DNA from: Sphingobium sp. EM0848
Lineage (GTDB): Bacteria > Pseudomonadota > Alphaproteobacteria > Sphingomonadales > Sphingomonadaceae
Direction of reading: 5' to 3'
Length of the DNA: 64,000 nt
Assembly: GCF_013375555.1 (NCBI RefSeq)
Contig: NZ_JABXWB010000005.1
Location: 1,796,974 to 1,860,973 of the forward strand
A program made the translations under genes and the position numbers. Under the pieces are notes generated by a model. That model was not told where the DNA came from. It made no database searches and saw nothing but the letters and a program-made list of their open reading frames with translations. Shown here in pieces: positions 8,326 to 17,767 of the stretch; the stretch's first letter is position 1, and each line of letters begins with the position of its first letter.

Positions 8326-10716
8326 ATGGCAGGCCCCCTTGAGCATATTGTCGTCGTTGAAGCCGCGCCGGTCATGCCCGGATCCATGGCCGGGATGCTG
8401 CTGGCCGATCATGGAGCGCAGGTGATCAAGGTCGAACCGCGCGGCGGGGCCTTTTTCGCGCATGACCTCAGCCGCAAGGGATGGGACCGGGGCAAGAAAA
8501 GCATCGAACTGGACCTGTTCGATGCCGCAGACCGGGAACAGTTGCGCGGGTTGCTGAAAGGAGCGGATGTCTTCCTCCACGCGCTGACCGATGCGGAGGC
8601 GTTGGACCTCGGCCTTGATCCCGTCAGGCTGGAGGGGGATTTCCCGGCGCTCATTTCCTGCAAATTATCAGCCTACAGCGCCGACACGCCCTTCGCTGAT
8701 CGGCCTTATGGAGAATCCCTGGCGGCAGCGCTGCTTGGCACCATGATCGACAAGGGCAGTTCGCACCGGGAAGGCCCCATGTATCTGGGCCATCCCGCGC
8801 TCCATTATGGCCAGGCGTTCCTGGCGGTCATTAGCGTACTGGCGGCGTTGCGAGCGCGCCGCTGCATCGGCGAGGGACAAGGCATAGAGGCATCATTGCT
8901 GGATGCGATGATTGCCCAGTCGCCGATGAATCACTGGTGGCAGGAAGATGGCCTTTCCTACATCCGCAAGGGAGATTCCGGTGCTGCCGACCGCTTCGGG
9001 CGGGTCCGGCTGGTCACGGCCATGCTCGAATGCGGCGACGGCAAATTCCTCCAGATCCATACCGGTTCCGGCGGCTTCAAACCGGCCATGGACATTCTGG
9101 GCTTCGGCGACCGGATCAAGAAGGTCGACGGGCCGGAAATGGCGGTGTCGCTGGACGATGACGAATATCAATGCTGCCGGGTTGAAATTTTCGACGCCAT
9201 TCGTGCGAAGCCAAGGGACGAATGGATCCGCCTGTTCCGGGAGGCCGATGTCGCGGCCCTGCCCGTGCTGGAACCGGCAGAGATCCTGCTGGATGAACAG
9301 GTCGAATATGCGAACATGCGGATCGAATTGCCGGATGCCGATTTCGGCACGATCCATCAGGCCGCGCCGGCTGTCCGCTTCGGACGGACGATTGTGTCCA
9401 CGCCCCTGCCCGCCCCTGCGATCGGCGCTGATAACGCCTTGCTGCCCGAACTGGTCGCGCGCCCGTCCAAGGCCAAGCTGTTGCCGGGCCGCCCGATCAA
9501 ACGCGCGCTGGAAGGCCTGCGTATCGTCGATTTTTCGTCCTTCTTCGCGGTCGGGTTCGGTGGCCGACTGCTCAACGATCTGGGCGCCGATGTCATCAAG
9601 GTGGAAACCCCGTCAGGCGACCAGATGCGTCCTTTGCCCGACGTGTTTGACGCCGCGCAGCGGGGCAAGCGGAACATCGTGCTCGACCTGAAGACAGCCG
9701 AAGGTCTGGCGGCAGCCCACCGGCTGGTCGCGACGGCGGATGTGGTCACGCACAATCTACGCCCCGGCAAGGCGGACAAGCTGGGCATCGGCTATGACCG
9801 ATTGTCGGCGATCAATCCCGACCTCATCTATGTCTATCTGCCCGGCTATGGCTCCCATGGGCCGAAATCGCTGCTCAAAAGCTTCGCGCCGCTGGTCAGC
9901 GGCTGGACGGGCCTGCTGTATGAAGGCGGTGGTGAGGGAAACACACCCAACCGTTCGGTCTTCGGTAATGAGGATTATAATAACGGCTTTCTGGGTGCAG
10001 CGGCCATATTGATGGCCGTCGAAAACCGGACGGAACGGGGATATGGCGAATATGTCGAATGTCCCCAGCTCCATTCCAGCCTATGGACGACGTCCGAGCA
10101 TTTCCTCGATGCCGAGCGGAAGACGGTTTACGGAATGCGGCTCGACCAGGAACAGCAGGGCTTCAACGCTCTGGACCGGCTCTACCGGACCAGCGATGGC
10201 TGGCTTTGCCTCTGCTGCCGACAGGATGACCGTTTTGCCGCGCTCGCCCATGCCATCGGTCGCGATGATCTGGTCAACGACAGCCGCTTCCGTACCGTGC
10301 AGGACCGCAACGCGCATGACCTCATTCTTCGCTGCCTGCTGAAGTCCTTTTTCGCGACCCGGACGTCCGCCGAAGCCTTCGCCATTCTCGACGCGGCCGG
10401 GGCGGCTTGCGAGATAGCGCGGGAAACCCAATGGGTGGACGACGCTCTGTTCGAGCAATGGATGCTTCGCAGCAACCGCGCCATCGAAAATCATGAGTCC
10501 ATGTACGGCCATGTTCGCCAGTTGGGCCTTTTCAACCATCTGTCGAAGACCCCCGGTTTTGCTCAAGGCTCTGCGCCGCGATTGGGCGAGCATAGCGTTT
10601 CGATCCTCACCGAACTGGGCTATTCTCAGGCGGAGATCAGCGATCTTCTGGAACGGGGGATCGCCATTCAGGCCGATGATGTGAAGGGCCGCATCGCCTC
10701 ACGCGTAACGGCATAG
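8326..10716 (+). CDS. Two-domain family III CoA-transferase (CaiB/BaiF type)
   Basis: The protein is about 796 residues, twice the usual length, from two fused CaiB-like domains (residues about 1-375 and 400-796). Each begins with a LADHGAQVIKVEPRGG / LNDLGADVIKVETPSG segment. Family III enzymes move CoA between acyl-CoA and free acids through an Asp. By eye the C-terminal half keeps this Asp in GNEDYNNGFLGAAA (Asp550), while the N-terminal half has His (His160) at the matching place. ATG 8326 follows GGAGA by five bases; ATG 8311 is a weaker alternative. It leads an operon with an MDR oxidoreductase and possibly a PQQ dehydrogenase. Confidence 0.88.
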   Translation: MAGPLEHIVVVEAAPVMPGSMAGMLLADHGAQVIKVEPRGGAFFAHDLSRKGWDRGKKSIELDLFDAADREQLRGLLKGADVFLHALTDAEALDLGLDPVRLEGDFPALISCKLSAYSADTPFADRPYGESLAAALLGTMIDKGSSHREGPMYLGHPALHYGQAFLAVISVLAALRARRCIGEGQGIEASLLDAMIAQSPMNHWWQEDGLSYIRKGDSGAADRFGRVRLVTAMLECGDGKFLQIHTGSGGFKPAMDILGFGDRIKKVDGPEMAVSLDDDEYQCCRVEIFDAIRAKPRDEWIRLFREADVAALPVLEPAEILLDEQVEYANMRIELPDADFGTIHQAAPAVRFGRTIVSTPLPAPAIGADNALLPELVARPSKAKLLPGRPIKRALEGLRIVDFSSFFAVGFGGRLLNDLGADVIKVETPSGDQMRPLPDVFDAAQRGKRNIVLDLKTAEGLAAAHRLVATADVVTHNLRPGKADKLGIGYDRLSAINPDLIYVYLPGYGSHGPKSLLKSFAPLVSGWTGLLYEGGGEGNTPNRSVFGNEDYNNGFLGAAAILMAVENRTERGYGEYVECPQLHSSLWTTSEHFLDAERKTVYGMRLDQEQQGFNALDRLYRTSDGWLCLCCRQDDRFAALAHAIGRDDLVNDSRFRTVQDRNAHDLILRCLLKSFFATRTSAEAFAILDAAGAACEIARETQWVDDALFEQWMLRSNRAIENHESMYGHVRQLGLFNHLSKTPGFAQGSAPRLGEHSVSILTELGYSQAEISDLLERGIAIQADDVKGRIASRVTA

Positions 10717-10736
10717 TCGTCGGGAAGGATCGGCAG

Positions 10737-11714
10737 ATGAAGGCATTATTGTGCGAACGCCACGGCCCGCCGGAAACACTTGTCTTTCGTGAGGTCGAAG
10801 CGCCGGTTCCCGGCCCCGGACAGGTGCGGATCAAAATGGCGGCAGCGGGCGTCAACCTGCCGGACGGACTCATCATCCAGAATCTCTATCAGGTGAAGCC
10901 CGACCTGCCCTTCACGCCGGGAAGCGAGGTGGCCGGAGAGGTCGATGCCGTGGGCGAAGATGTGTCCGATTTCCGGGTCGGCGACCGGGTGGCGGCGATG
11001 ACTGTGCATGGCGCCTTTGCCGAACAGACGGTAGTGCTTGCGGATCGTGTGGTGAAGTTGCCGCCCGCCATGCCGTTCGATACGGCAGCGAGCCTGCTGA
11101 TGGCTTATGGTACCGCCTTTCACGCCTTCCGCCAGCGGGCGGCACTGCGACCCGGCGAGACCGTTCTGGTGCTGGGTGCGGGCGGCGGTGTCGGTCTGGC
11201 GGCGGTCGAGCTTGCCCGGGCCATGGGCGCGCGGGTGATCGCGGCGGCCGGGAGCGAGGAAAAGCGTGCTTTGGCTTTGGCGCATGGCGCCGAGGCCGCC
11301 ATCGATTATCGTAATGAGGATCTGCGCGAACGCGTGTCCGCCTGGACAGAGGGGCGCGGCGTGGACGTGGTCTACGATCCGGTCGGCGGCGACATGGCGG
11401 AGCGCGCCTTTAGATCAATCGCCCGCTATGGCCGCTTTCTGGTGATCGGCTTTGCTGCGGGCAGCATTCCCTCCCTTCCCATCAATCTGCCGCTGCTCAA
11501 GTCCGCATCGATTGTGGGTGTGTTCTGGGGATCGTTCCTTGTGAATGAGCCGGAGACGCATCGCCGCAACATGCAGGAGCTTTTCGAGCTTTATGCGCAG
11601 GGCGCGATCCGCCCGCATATCAGCCGAAAATTCGCGCTTGCGGACAGTGCCACCGCGATCAGATGGATCATGGATCGCAAGGCTTTGGGCAAGGTGGTCG
11701 TGACCGCCGAATAG
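10737..11714 (+). CDS. NADPH:quinone oxidoreductase-like MDR enzyme
   Basis: The protein is 325 residues. A GroES-like N-terminal domain (PGPGQVRIKMAAAGVNLPDGLI) is followed by a nucleotide-binding domain with GAGGGVGLAAVELARAMGARVIAAA (about residues 143-167). The zinc ligands of classical alcohol dehydrogenases are absent, pointing to the quinone oxidoreductase / enoyl reductase branch. It starts 20 bases after the CoA-transferase gene, so it likely reduces an enone or acyl intermediate of the same pathway. Confidence 0.9.
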   Translation: MKALLCERHGPPETLVFREVEAPVPGPGQVRIKMAAAGVNLPDGLIIQNLYQVKPDLPFTPGSEVAGEVDAVGEDVSDFRVGDRVAAMTVHGAFAEQTVVLADRVVKLPPAMPFDTAASLLMAYGTAFHAFRQRAALRPGETVLVLGAGGGVGLAAVELARAMGARVIAAAGSEEKRALALAHGAEAAIDYRNEDLRERVSAWTEGRGVDVVYDPVGGDMAERAFRSIARYGRFLVIGFAAGSIPSLPINLPLLKSASIVGVFWGSFLVNEPETHRRNMQELFELYAQGAIRPHISRKFALADSATAIRWIMDRKALGKVVVTAE

Positions 11715-11756
11715 GCTCCGACAAGGTGGAAATGGAAGCTCAGGGCAGCGCGTGAC

Positions 11757-13847
11757 ATGACATATAAGATGCTGGATCAATCTGCTTGCTCAAGGCGCGT
11801 GACGTGGCGCGGTCTGGCCTGCCGCATCGCATTGGGCCTCATGGCATTGGCGGCGGCCTGTTCCGATACGCAGCACCTGGCGCCGCAGGAAGCCTCCGGT
11901 GACGATTGGCTCCATTATGGCGGATCGCCTGATGAAAATCATTTCAGCGCCCTTGCCGACATTAATGACGGGAATGTCGGCAAACTGAAATTGCTGTGGT
12001 TCCATGATCTGGACCCGGTGCCGAGCGTCTACAGTGCGCCGCTGGCTGTCGGCGGCAGGCTCTATTTCGCGGTGGGCTATTCTGTCGTCCATGCCATGGA
12101 TGCGGCGACCGGCCGGTTACTGTGGAAATATGACCCGGAAGTCTATGCCCATGCCGGGTCGAAGCTGCGGACCGGATGGGGCGTTCGCGGGATCGCCTAT
12201 CATGAAGGGCAGGTTTTCACCGGCACGCTGGACGGTCGCCTGCTGGCAATCGATGCCCGCACGGGGCGCCTGAACTGGAGCGTCCAGACGACCGAGCCCG
12301 ACGATGCGCGCTATATTTCCGGGCCGCCCTACGTTTTCAACAACACCGTTGTGATCGGCCATGGCGGCGCTGACTATGGCGCGACACGGGGCTATGTGAC
12401 GGCTTATGATATCCATAGCGGGCGGCAGAAATGGCGCTTCTACACCGTGCCCGGCAATCCCGCCAAAGGCTTTGAAAACGCTGCAATGCGCATGGCGGCG
12501 AAGACGTGGACGGGCGAATGGTGGAAATATGGCGGTGGCGGCACCGTCTGGCACGCCATGGCTTATGATCCGGAGTTCAAGCGTCTCTATATCGGGACGG
12601 GCAATGGCGGTCCGTGGAACCGGCATATCCGCAGTCCGGGGGGTGGTGACAACCTGTTTTTGTCCTCCATCGTCGCTCTGAATGCCGACACGGGAGCCTA
12701 TGTCTGGCATTATCAGACCACGCCGGGTGAGAGCTGGGACTTCACCAGCACCATGGATATTGAGCTGGCGACCCTGAATATTGGCGGCAAACCGACGCCG
12801 GTCATTCTGCACGCGCCGAAAAACGGCTTCTTCTATGTGCTCGACCGTCGGAACGGGAAATTCATCTCCGCCGAAAAGATCGTGCCGGTCAACTGGGCGA
12901 CCCATATCGATCCCAAGACCGGGCGCCCCGTCGAGACAGCGATCGCGCGCTATCCGGGGGGCAAGCCGCAAATCCTCTGGCCCAGTTCCATCGGCGCGCA
13001 TAGCGTTGCCGCAATGTCCTTCAGCCCCCGGACGGGTCTGGTCTATATTCCCGTCACCCACGCGGCACGGGTCTATATGGACCCGCCGGGCGATCTCGCC
13101 CAGTGGCGGTCCAAGGGCAACCGGATCTATGACACCGGAACCGGACCCGCGCCCGCCGATGTCAAATTGCCGCAAAGCTGGAGCGCGCTTCTAGCCTGGA
13201 ATCCGCGCACCCAGCGGGAGGCTTGGCGTATCCCTATGCATGGCCCGGTTCAGGGTGGCACGCTTGCCACGGCCGGTAATCTGGTTTTTCAGGGTAATGT
13301 TGAAGGCCAGATCGTCGCCTATAACGCGACCGACGGCCGGAAATTATGGAATTTCGATGCTCAGGTCGGCATTCAGTCCCAGCCGATCACCTATCGTGCC
13401 GGCGGGCGACAGCTGATAACGGTGATCGCCGGTTGGCGAGGGACGGGCTATGGCGGTGGACCGACCTGGGAATATCGGCTCCAGCATCGGCGCGTGCTGA
13501 CCTTCGCGCTTGACGGCAAGGCCAGCCTGCCCCCCGCCGACAGGACCGAAATGCCGCTGGTCGACGATCCAGCCTTTCGGGTCGACCCGGCCAAGGTCGC
13601 TGTCGGCCAAGCAGTTTACAGCACGCGCTGCATGATCTGCCACGGCCCCCACCTTCATGCGAGCGGTGCAGCTCCCGATCTCAGAAGGTCTCAGATACCA
13701 TTGGCACAGGCCGCGCTGGTATCCGTTCTGCACGATGGTGCATTGCGACCCGCGGGCATGCCCAGTTTCGAAGATCTCAGTCCGGAACAGATTGCCGGAC
13801 TTCAGCACTATATTCGGCAAGAAGCACGAGCCAACTCCGTCCGGTGA
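11757..13847 (+). CDS. PQQ-dependent alcohol dehydrogenase with C-terminal haem c
   Basis: The protein is 696 residues: an eight-bladed PQQ propeller (about 50-590) and a cytochrome c domain with CMICH (625-629) and a likely axial Met in GMPSF. It oxidises alcohols in the periplasm. Typical residues are present (GNGGPWNRHIRSPGGGDNLF, TPGESWDFTS). The vicinal Cys-Cys disulfide usual in quinoprotein alcohol dehydrogenases is missing: the matching stretch reads LRTGWGVRGIAY, and the only other Cys are in CMICH and an N-terminal hydrophobic segment (LMALAAAC) that may be a lipoprotein signal. A close paralogue lies at 46595-48715. Confidence 0.9.
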   Translation: MTYKMLDQSACSRRVTWRGLACRIALGLMALAAACSDTQHLAPQEASGDDWLHYGGSPDENHFSALADINDGNVGKLKLLWFHDLDPVPSVYSAPLAVGGRLYFAVGYSVVHAMDAATGRLLWKYDPEVYAHAGSKLRTGWGVRGIAYHEGQVFTGTLDGRLLAIDARTGRLNWSVQTTEPDDARYISGPPYVFNNTVVIGHGGADYGATRGYVTAYDIHSGRQKWRFYTVPGNPAKGFENAAMRMAAKTWTGEWWKYGGGGTVWHAMAYDPEFKRLYIGTGNGGPWNRHIRSPGGGDNLFLSSIVALNADTGAYVWHYQTTPGESWDFTSTMDIELATLNIGGKPTPVILHAPKNGFFYVLDRRNGKFISAEKIVPVNWATHIDPKTGRPVETAIARYPGGKPQILWPSSIGAHSVAAMSFSPRTGLVYIPVTHAARVYMDPPGDLAQWRSKGNRIYDTGTGPAPADVKLPQSWSALLAWNPRTQREAWRIPMHGPVQGGTLATAGNLVFQGNVEGQIVAYNATDGRKLWNFDAQVGIQSQPITYRAGGRQLITVIAGWRGTGYGGGPTWEYRLQHRRVLTFALDGKASLPPADRTEMPLVDDPAFRVDPAKVAVGQAVYSTRCMICHGPHLHASGAAPDLRRSQIPLAQAALVSVLHDGALRPAGMPSFEDLSPEQIAGLQHYIRQEARANSVR

Positions 13848-13948
13848 TCACGCATAACGCTGACGCCAGCGCGTACAGTCATTTGGACACGGCAAAGGCG
13901 CGTGGCTGACGGCGAAAAAACGCCTTCATTCACCGCCCCCAACCATAT

Positions 13949-14965
13949 TCAACCCATTTTGAGGACCACGCGTAACCTGGCCTTGCCGCTCATCATCCGA
14001 TCGTAGGCGGCCTGTGCTTCCTCGAACGGATAGATTTCGTTCATCGACGTCACGTCATGGAGTTGGCTGAAAGCGAGAGTATCCTCCGAGTCCGCCGCCA
14101 CGCCGGAATACCAGCCTTTGACCGCCGCGCGCTTGGCAAGCAGGTCGAGCGTGTCGACGGGGAAGGCACCGACTGCGCCAATCACCATCATCACGCCATT
14201 GGGTCCCAGACCGCCGATGATCGCCTGCATGGCGGGGGCGCTGGTGACCGTGGCGATAATCGCCCGGGCACCGCCCATTTTCTGCAGCGCTTCCGCGACA
14301 TCACCGTCCTCGCTATCGATATAGTCGTGTGCGCCGAGCGAGCGGGCAAGATCTTCCTTGTCACGACCACGGTTAACCGCAACGGTCCGGAAACCAAGAC
14401 GCCGCGCAAATTGGATCCCCAGATGACCGAGGCCGCCGACACCCTGTATCGCGACCAGATCGCCCGGTGCAGCCCCGCAATTTCTCAGGGCGTTGAAGGT
14501 GGTGATGCCCGCGCATAGCAGCGGCGCGGATTCCACCTTGTCGAGATCGAACGGAACATGCGCGACCGCCGAAACATCTGCGACGAGATGCGTCGCATAG
14601 CCGCCGTCACGGCTGACACCGGTCACGGCACGAACATTCTCACAGGCAAAAGCATCCCCACGGCGACAGCGCGAACAATGGCCGCATGATCCGCCAAACC
14701 ACCCGACGCCGGCCCGCTCGCCAACCTGCCATCCGGTGACGCCATCGCCGACCGCCGCCACGGTGCCGATCACCTCATGGCCAGGCACGCGCGGATATTG
14801 CATGCCCGGCAATATGCCTTCGACAGTCAGCGAATCGCTGTGGCAGACGCCGCAGGCATGAACCTCAATCAGTAGTTCGCCTTTGTCCGGCAGCGGAATC
14901 TCGCGCTCGATACGCTCGAGTTTGCCCCCGGCTTGAGTTACGGCCATCGCGATCATCTTCAGCAT
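13949..14965 (-). CDS. Zinc-dependent alcohol dehydrogenase
   Basis: The protein is 338 residues. It has the catalytic zinc motif HACGVCHSDS and GHEVIGTV, the structural zinc cluster CGHCSRCRRGDAFAC, and the NAD(P) motif GVGGLGHLGIQFARRLG. ATG 14965 follows GAGGAG by eight bases; the in-frame upstream extension lacks family sequence. It probably oxidises primary alcohols or reduces aldehydes in the cytoplasm. It is divergent from the beta-propeller/MoaD pair across a 231-base gap in which I found no convincing operator. Confidence 0.93.
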   Translation of the reverse strand: MLKMIAMAVTQAGGKLERIEREIPLPDKGELLIEVHACGVCHSDSLTVEGILPGMQYPRVPGHEVIGTVAAVGDGVTGWQVGERAGVGWFGGSCGHCSRCRRGDAFACENVRAVTGVSRDGGYATHLVADVSAVAHVPFDLDKVESAPLLCAGITTFNALRNCGAAPGDLVAIQGVGGLGHLGIQFARRLGFRTVAVNRGRDKEDLARSLGAHDYIDSEDGDVAEALQKMGGARAIIATVTSAPAMQAIIGGLGPNGVMMVIGAVGAFPVDTLDLLAKRAAVKGWYSGVAADSEDTLAFSQLHDVTSMNEIYPFEEAQAAYDRMMSGKARLRVVLKMG

Positions 14966-15196
14966 GCGGTGTCTCCTCACTCGTTCGGAGATTGAGAGCG
15001 GTGATGCAGCAATTGCGTGCCTTATTATCGCGGCAATGAACAACTTGTCGAATGGAGAGTTCCCAAAAGGCAAAAACGGGCGCTCCTATTCCCTGTCGAT
15101 CGTTCACCTTGACCGCGGATGCTTTCCATCCGAGACTGTTGCGTCCGGGCGCACCGTCAATTGAGCAGGCGGACCATCCCGGCGGGAGAACGAGAC

Positions 15197-16324
15197 ATGC
15201 GCGAGCTTGCCCTGCTGGTGGCGACGCGAAAGGGTGCCTGGATCTATCGCAGCGATGTCGAACGCCGGGAATGGCGGGCCGATGGTCCGCACTTCCTTGG
15301 CCATATCATTCATCATCTCGTCCTCGATCCCCGCGATGGTCGCACATTGCTGGCCGCCGCCAAGACCGGGCATCTGGGCCCGACGATCTTCCGCTCGACC
15401 GATATGGGCAGAAGCTGGAGCGAGGCGAGCCGTCCACCTGCCTTCCCCAAGGCGGGGGAAGGAGAAGTCGGCCGCGCCGTCGATCATAGTTTCTGGTTGA
15501 CGCCGGGCCATGCCAGCGAGCCGGGGCTATGGTATGCGGGCACCTCACCGCAGGCGCTCTTCCGCAGCGAGGATGGCGGTGCGACCTGGGAAGGCGTTGC
15601 GGGCTTCAACGATAACCCCGCCTATCGCGACCGCCTGGGCGGCGCGCAGGACGGCACGCCCGATGGCCCGAAGCTGCATTCGATGCTGGTCGACCCGCGC
15701 GACGCAGCGCATCTCTACCTTGGAATGTCGGGCGGGGGTGTACATGAGTCGCAGGATGCCGGTCAGACTTGGGTGCCGCTGATCGACGGGCTGGAGGTGG
15801 TTGAGGGTTTCGACGCCAGTCAATGGGCCTTTCACGACCCGCATTGCCTGACGCTGTGCCCTTCGAACCCCGATCGGCTCTATCAGCAGAACCATTGCGG
15901 CATCTACCGGATCGACCGGCCGTCGAACCAGTGGCGGCGGATCGGGCGCGCCATGCCCACGGAGGTCGGCGACATAGGCTTTCCCATCATAGTCCACCCG
16001 CGCGACGACCAGACCTGCTGGGTGTTCCCGATGGACGGCACTGACGTCTGGCCACGCACCAGCCCGGGCGGCAAGCCCGCCGTCTATATCACGCGCGATG
16101 GTGGTGAGTCCTGGTCGCGGCAGGATGTCGGCCTGCCACAGAACAGTGCGTGGTGGACGGTCTATCGTCAGGCAATGGCCAATGATATCTGCGATCCGGT
16201 TGGCGTTTATGTCGGCACGGCCAGTGGCGGCCTGTGGATGAGCGCGGACGAAGGCGAGCAATGGTCGATGATCGCGCAGCATCTGCCGCCGATATTTGCC
16301 GTGGAAACGGCCGTCCTAGCCTGA
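15197..16324 (+). CDS. WD40/BNR-type beta-propeller protein (sialidase-like fold)
   Basis: The protein is 375 residues with repeated Asp-box-like motifs (STDMGRSWSEA, SEDGGATWEGV, SQDAGQTWVPL, TRDGGESWSRQ, SADEGEQWSMI) spaced about 45-90 residues apart, each ending one propeller blade. There is no signal peptide, so it is probably cytoplasmic. Asp-boxes are structural, so sialidase activity should not be assumed. ATG 15197 follows GGGAGAA. The stop is 11 bases before a gene for a MoaD-like sulfur carrier, suggesting the two proteins work together. Confidence 0.88.
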   Translation: MRELALLVATRKGAWIYRSDVERREWRADGPHFLGHIIHHLVLDPRDGRTLLAAAKTGHLGPTIFRSTDMGRSWSEASRPPAFPKAGEGEVGRAVDHSFWLTPGHASEPGLWYAGTSPQALFRSEDGGATWEGVAGFNDNPAYRDRLGGAQDGTPDGPKLHSMLVDPRDAAHLYLGMSGGGVHESQDAGQTWVPLIDGLEVVEGFDASQWAFHDPHCLTLCPSNPDRLYQQNHCGIYRIDRPSNQWRRIGRAMPTEVGDIGFPIIVHPRDDQTCWVFPMDGTDVWPRTSPGGKPAVYITRDGGESWSRQDVGLPQNSAWWTVYRQAMANDICDPVGVYVGTASGGLWMSADEGEQWSMIAQHLPPIFAVETAVLA

Positions 16325-16335
16325 GGAGAAGTGAC

Positions 16336-16593
16336 GTGAACGTGTCAATTCCCAGCGCGCTGCAATCCTATACCGGCGCGTCGCAGGTGGAGGCGTCGGG
16401 CGCTAACCTCACCGAATTGTTCGCTGCGCTCGATACATCCTATCCCGGCATCCGCTTTCGCATGATCGATGAGCAGGACCGCTTTCGACGCCACATGCGC
16501 TGCTTCGTGAATGGCGAGCAGGTTTACGAACTATGCAGACCTCTGTCCGTCCGTGACGAAGTCATCATCCTTCAGGCACTCAGCGGGGGATGA
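16336..16593 (+). CDS. MoaD/ThiS-like small sulfur carrier protein
   Basis: The protein is 85 residues with a beta-grasp pattern and a C-terminal Gly-Gly (ILQALSGG), the site adenylated and thiocarboxylated in MoaD and ThiS. GTG 16336 was chosen: GAGGAG lies seven to eight bases upstream and the extension from 16234 overlaps the preceding gene out of frame. It directly follows the beta-propeller gene. No molybdopterin or thiamine gene is nearby, so the carrier may serve a different sulfur-transfer or protein-conjugation job with the propeller protein. Confidence 0.82.
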   Translation: MNVSIPSALQSYTGASQVEASGANLTELFAALDTSYPGIRFRMIDEQDRFRRHMRCFVNGEQVYELCRPLSVRDEVIILQALSGG

Positions 16594-16757
16594 TGACGAC
16601 AGGAAGGCACTACATATAACCCGCCGACGTCAGCTCGGGCATGTGTCACGCCTTCGCAAGCGGCCCAACTCATTGGAAAGCCTGTCGAGTTGCAAGGCAT
16701 GCATGTTCCCACATGGCGACGTGCATTTGCACGAATAATCTGCCACCTTGGGTAGCT

Positions 16758-16790
16758 GGCGACACATCTTGCATTCAGGAGAGTGTCGCC
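16758..16790. repeat. Inverted repeat upstream of the LysR gene
   Basis: GGCGACAC (16758-16765) and GTGTCGCC (16783-16790) are perfect complements separated by 17 bases, 27 bases before the LysR start. It may be an autoregulatory site or a leader hairpin. Confidence 0.35.
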
Positions 16791-16816
16791 TGTCGAACCC
16801 AATAAAGGGAGTGCCC

Positions 16817-17767
16817 ATGGACCGGCTTGATGCGATGCAGGTGTTGCTGGCAGTCGTCGATGCCGGCAGCCTGTCGGCGGGAAGCCGTGCGCTGAAGATG
16901 CCGTTGCCAAGCGTCAGCCGCAAGGTGGCCGAACTTGAGCGCCATCTTGGCACCCACCTGGTCATCCGGACCAGCCGCAACCTTCAGCTGACCGATGCCG
17001 GTCGCGACTATGTCGAGGCCGCCCGCCAGATCGTCGCGCAGGTCCGCGAAGCGGAGCTGCGCGCCTCGGGCGAATATGAAGTTCCGCGCGGACTGCTCAC
17101 GCTGACGGTGCCCATGGCGTTCGGCCGGTTGCATGTCCTGCCCTTCGCCTATCAGTTCCTGAGCGAATATCCCGAGATCACGCTCAATATACTCTCGCTC
17201 GACCGCATGGTGCAACTGGTCGAGGAACGGGTGGATGTCGGCGTCCGCCTGGGGGAACTTGCCGACAGTTCGCTGCTCGCGATCAAGGTCGGCCAGTTCC
17301 GCATGCTGACCTGCGCCAGCCCCGCCTATCTGGCGCGCATGGGCTGCCCTGCCAGTCCAGAAGAGCTCGCCGGTCATGATGGCGTCAATTTCGCACCCTT
17401 GCACGATACGGCCTGGATCTATCGCTATGACGGCCGCATGGTCCATGGGAACCCGCGCATCCGGGTTTGCGCCAACACGACCGCCAATGCGGCAGCCGCC
17501 GCCGTCGAGGGTCTCGGCATCCTCCGCGCGCCCAGCTATCAGGTCTCGCAGGAACTGCAATCGGGAGCGCTGGTCCCGATCCTCAACGCGTGCGACAGCA
17601 AGACATTTCCCGTACATCTCATCTATGCGCGCCAGGGCTTGCTGCCGCTCAAGATTCGCGTGTTTCTGGACTGGATGACACCCCAGCTGCGCAAGGCCCT
17701 GAAGGAGATTGGCGATCTCGAACCGGCCGTCGAAACCAGACAGCCATCAGAGGCCGCGAACGATTGA
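16817..17767 (+). CDS. LysR family transcriptional regulator
   Basis: The protein is 316 residues. The N-terminal helix-turn-helix (MDRLDAMQVLLAVVDAGSLSAGSRALKMPLPSVSRKVAELE) is followed by a substrate-binding domain of the periplasmic-binding-protein type. ATG 16817 follows AAAGGGA at good spacing. Its stop abuts the stop of the convergent Tat-exported hydrolase gene with no base between (TGA then TCA at 17765-17770). It may control the hydrolase operon to its right or distant genes. Confidence 0.92.
   Translation: MDRLDAMQVLLAVVDAGSLSAGSRALKMPLPSVSRKVAELERHLGTHLVIRTSRNLQLTDAGRDYVEAARQIVAQVREAELRASGEYEVPRGLLTLTVPMAFGRLHVLPFAYQFLSEYPEITLNILSLDRMVQLVEERVDVGVRLGELADSSLLAIKVGQFRMLTCASPAYLARMGCPASPEELAGHDGVNFAPLHDTAWIYRYDGRMVHGNPRIRVCANTTANAAAAAVEGLGILRAPSYQVSQELQSGALVPILNACDSKTFPVHLIYARQGLLPLKIRVFLDWMTPQLRKALKEIGDLEPAVETRQPSEAAND

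Noticed and set aside
12117..13175. 352-codon minus-strand open frame inside the PQQ dehydrogenase gene
   Set aside because: Antisense shadow of a gene with clear PQQ and haem motifs.
15197..16324. Annotation of the beta-propeller protein as a sialidase
   Set aside because: Asp-boxes mark the fold only; the catalytic Arg triad and Tyr/Glu pair of sialidases are not evident and there is no export signal.
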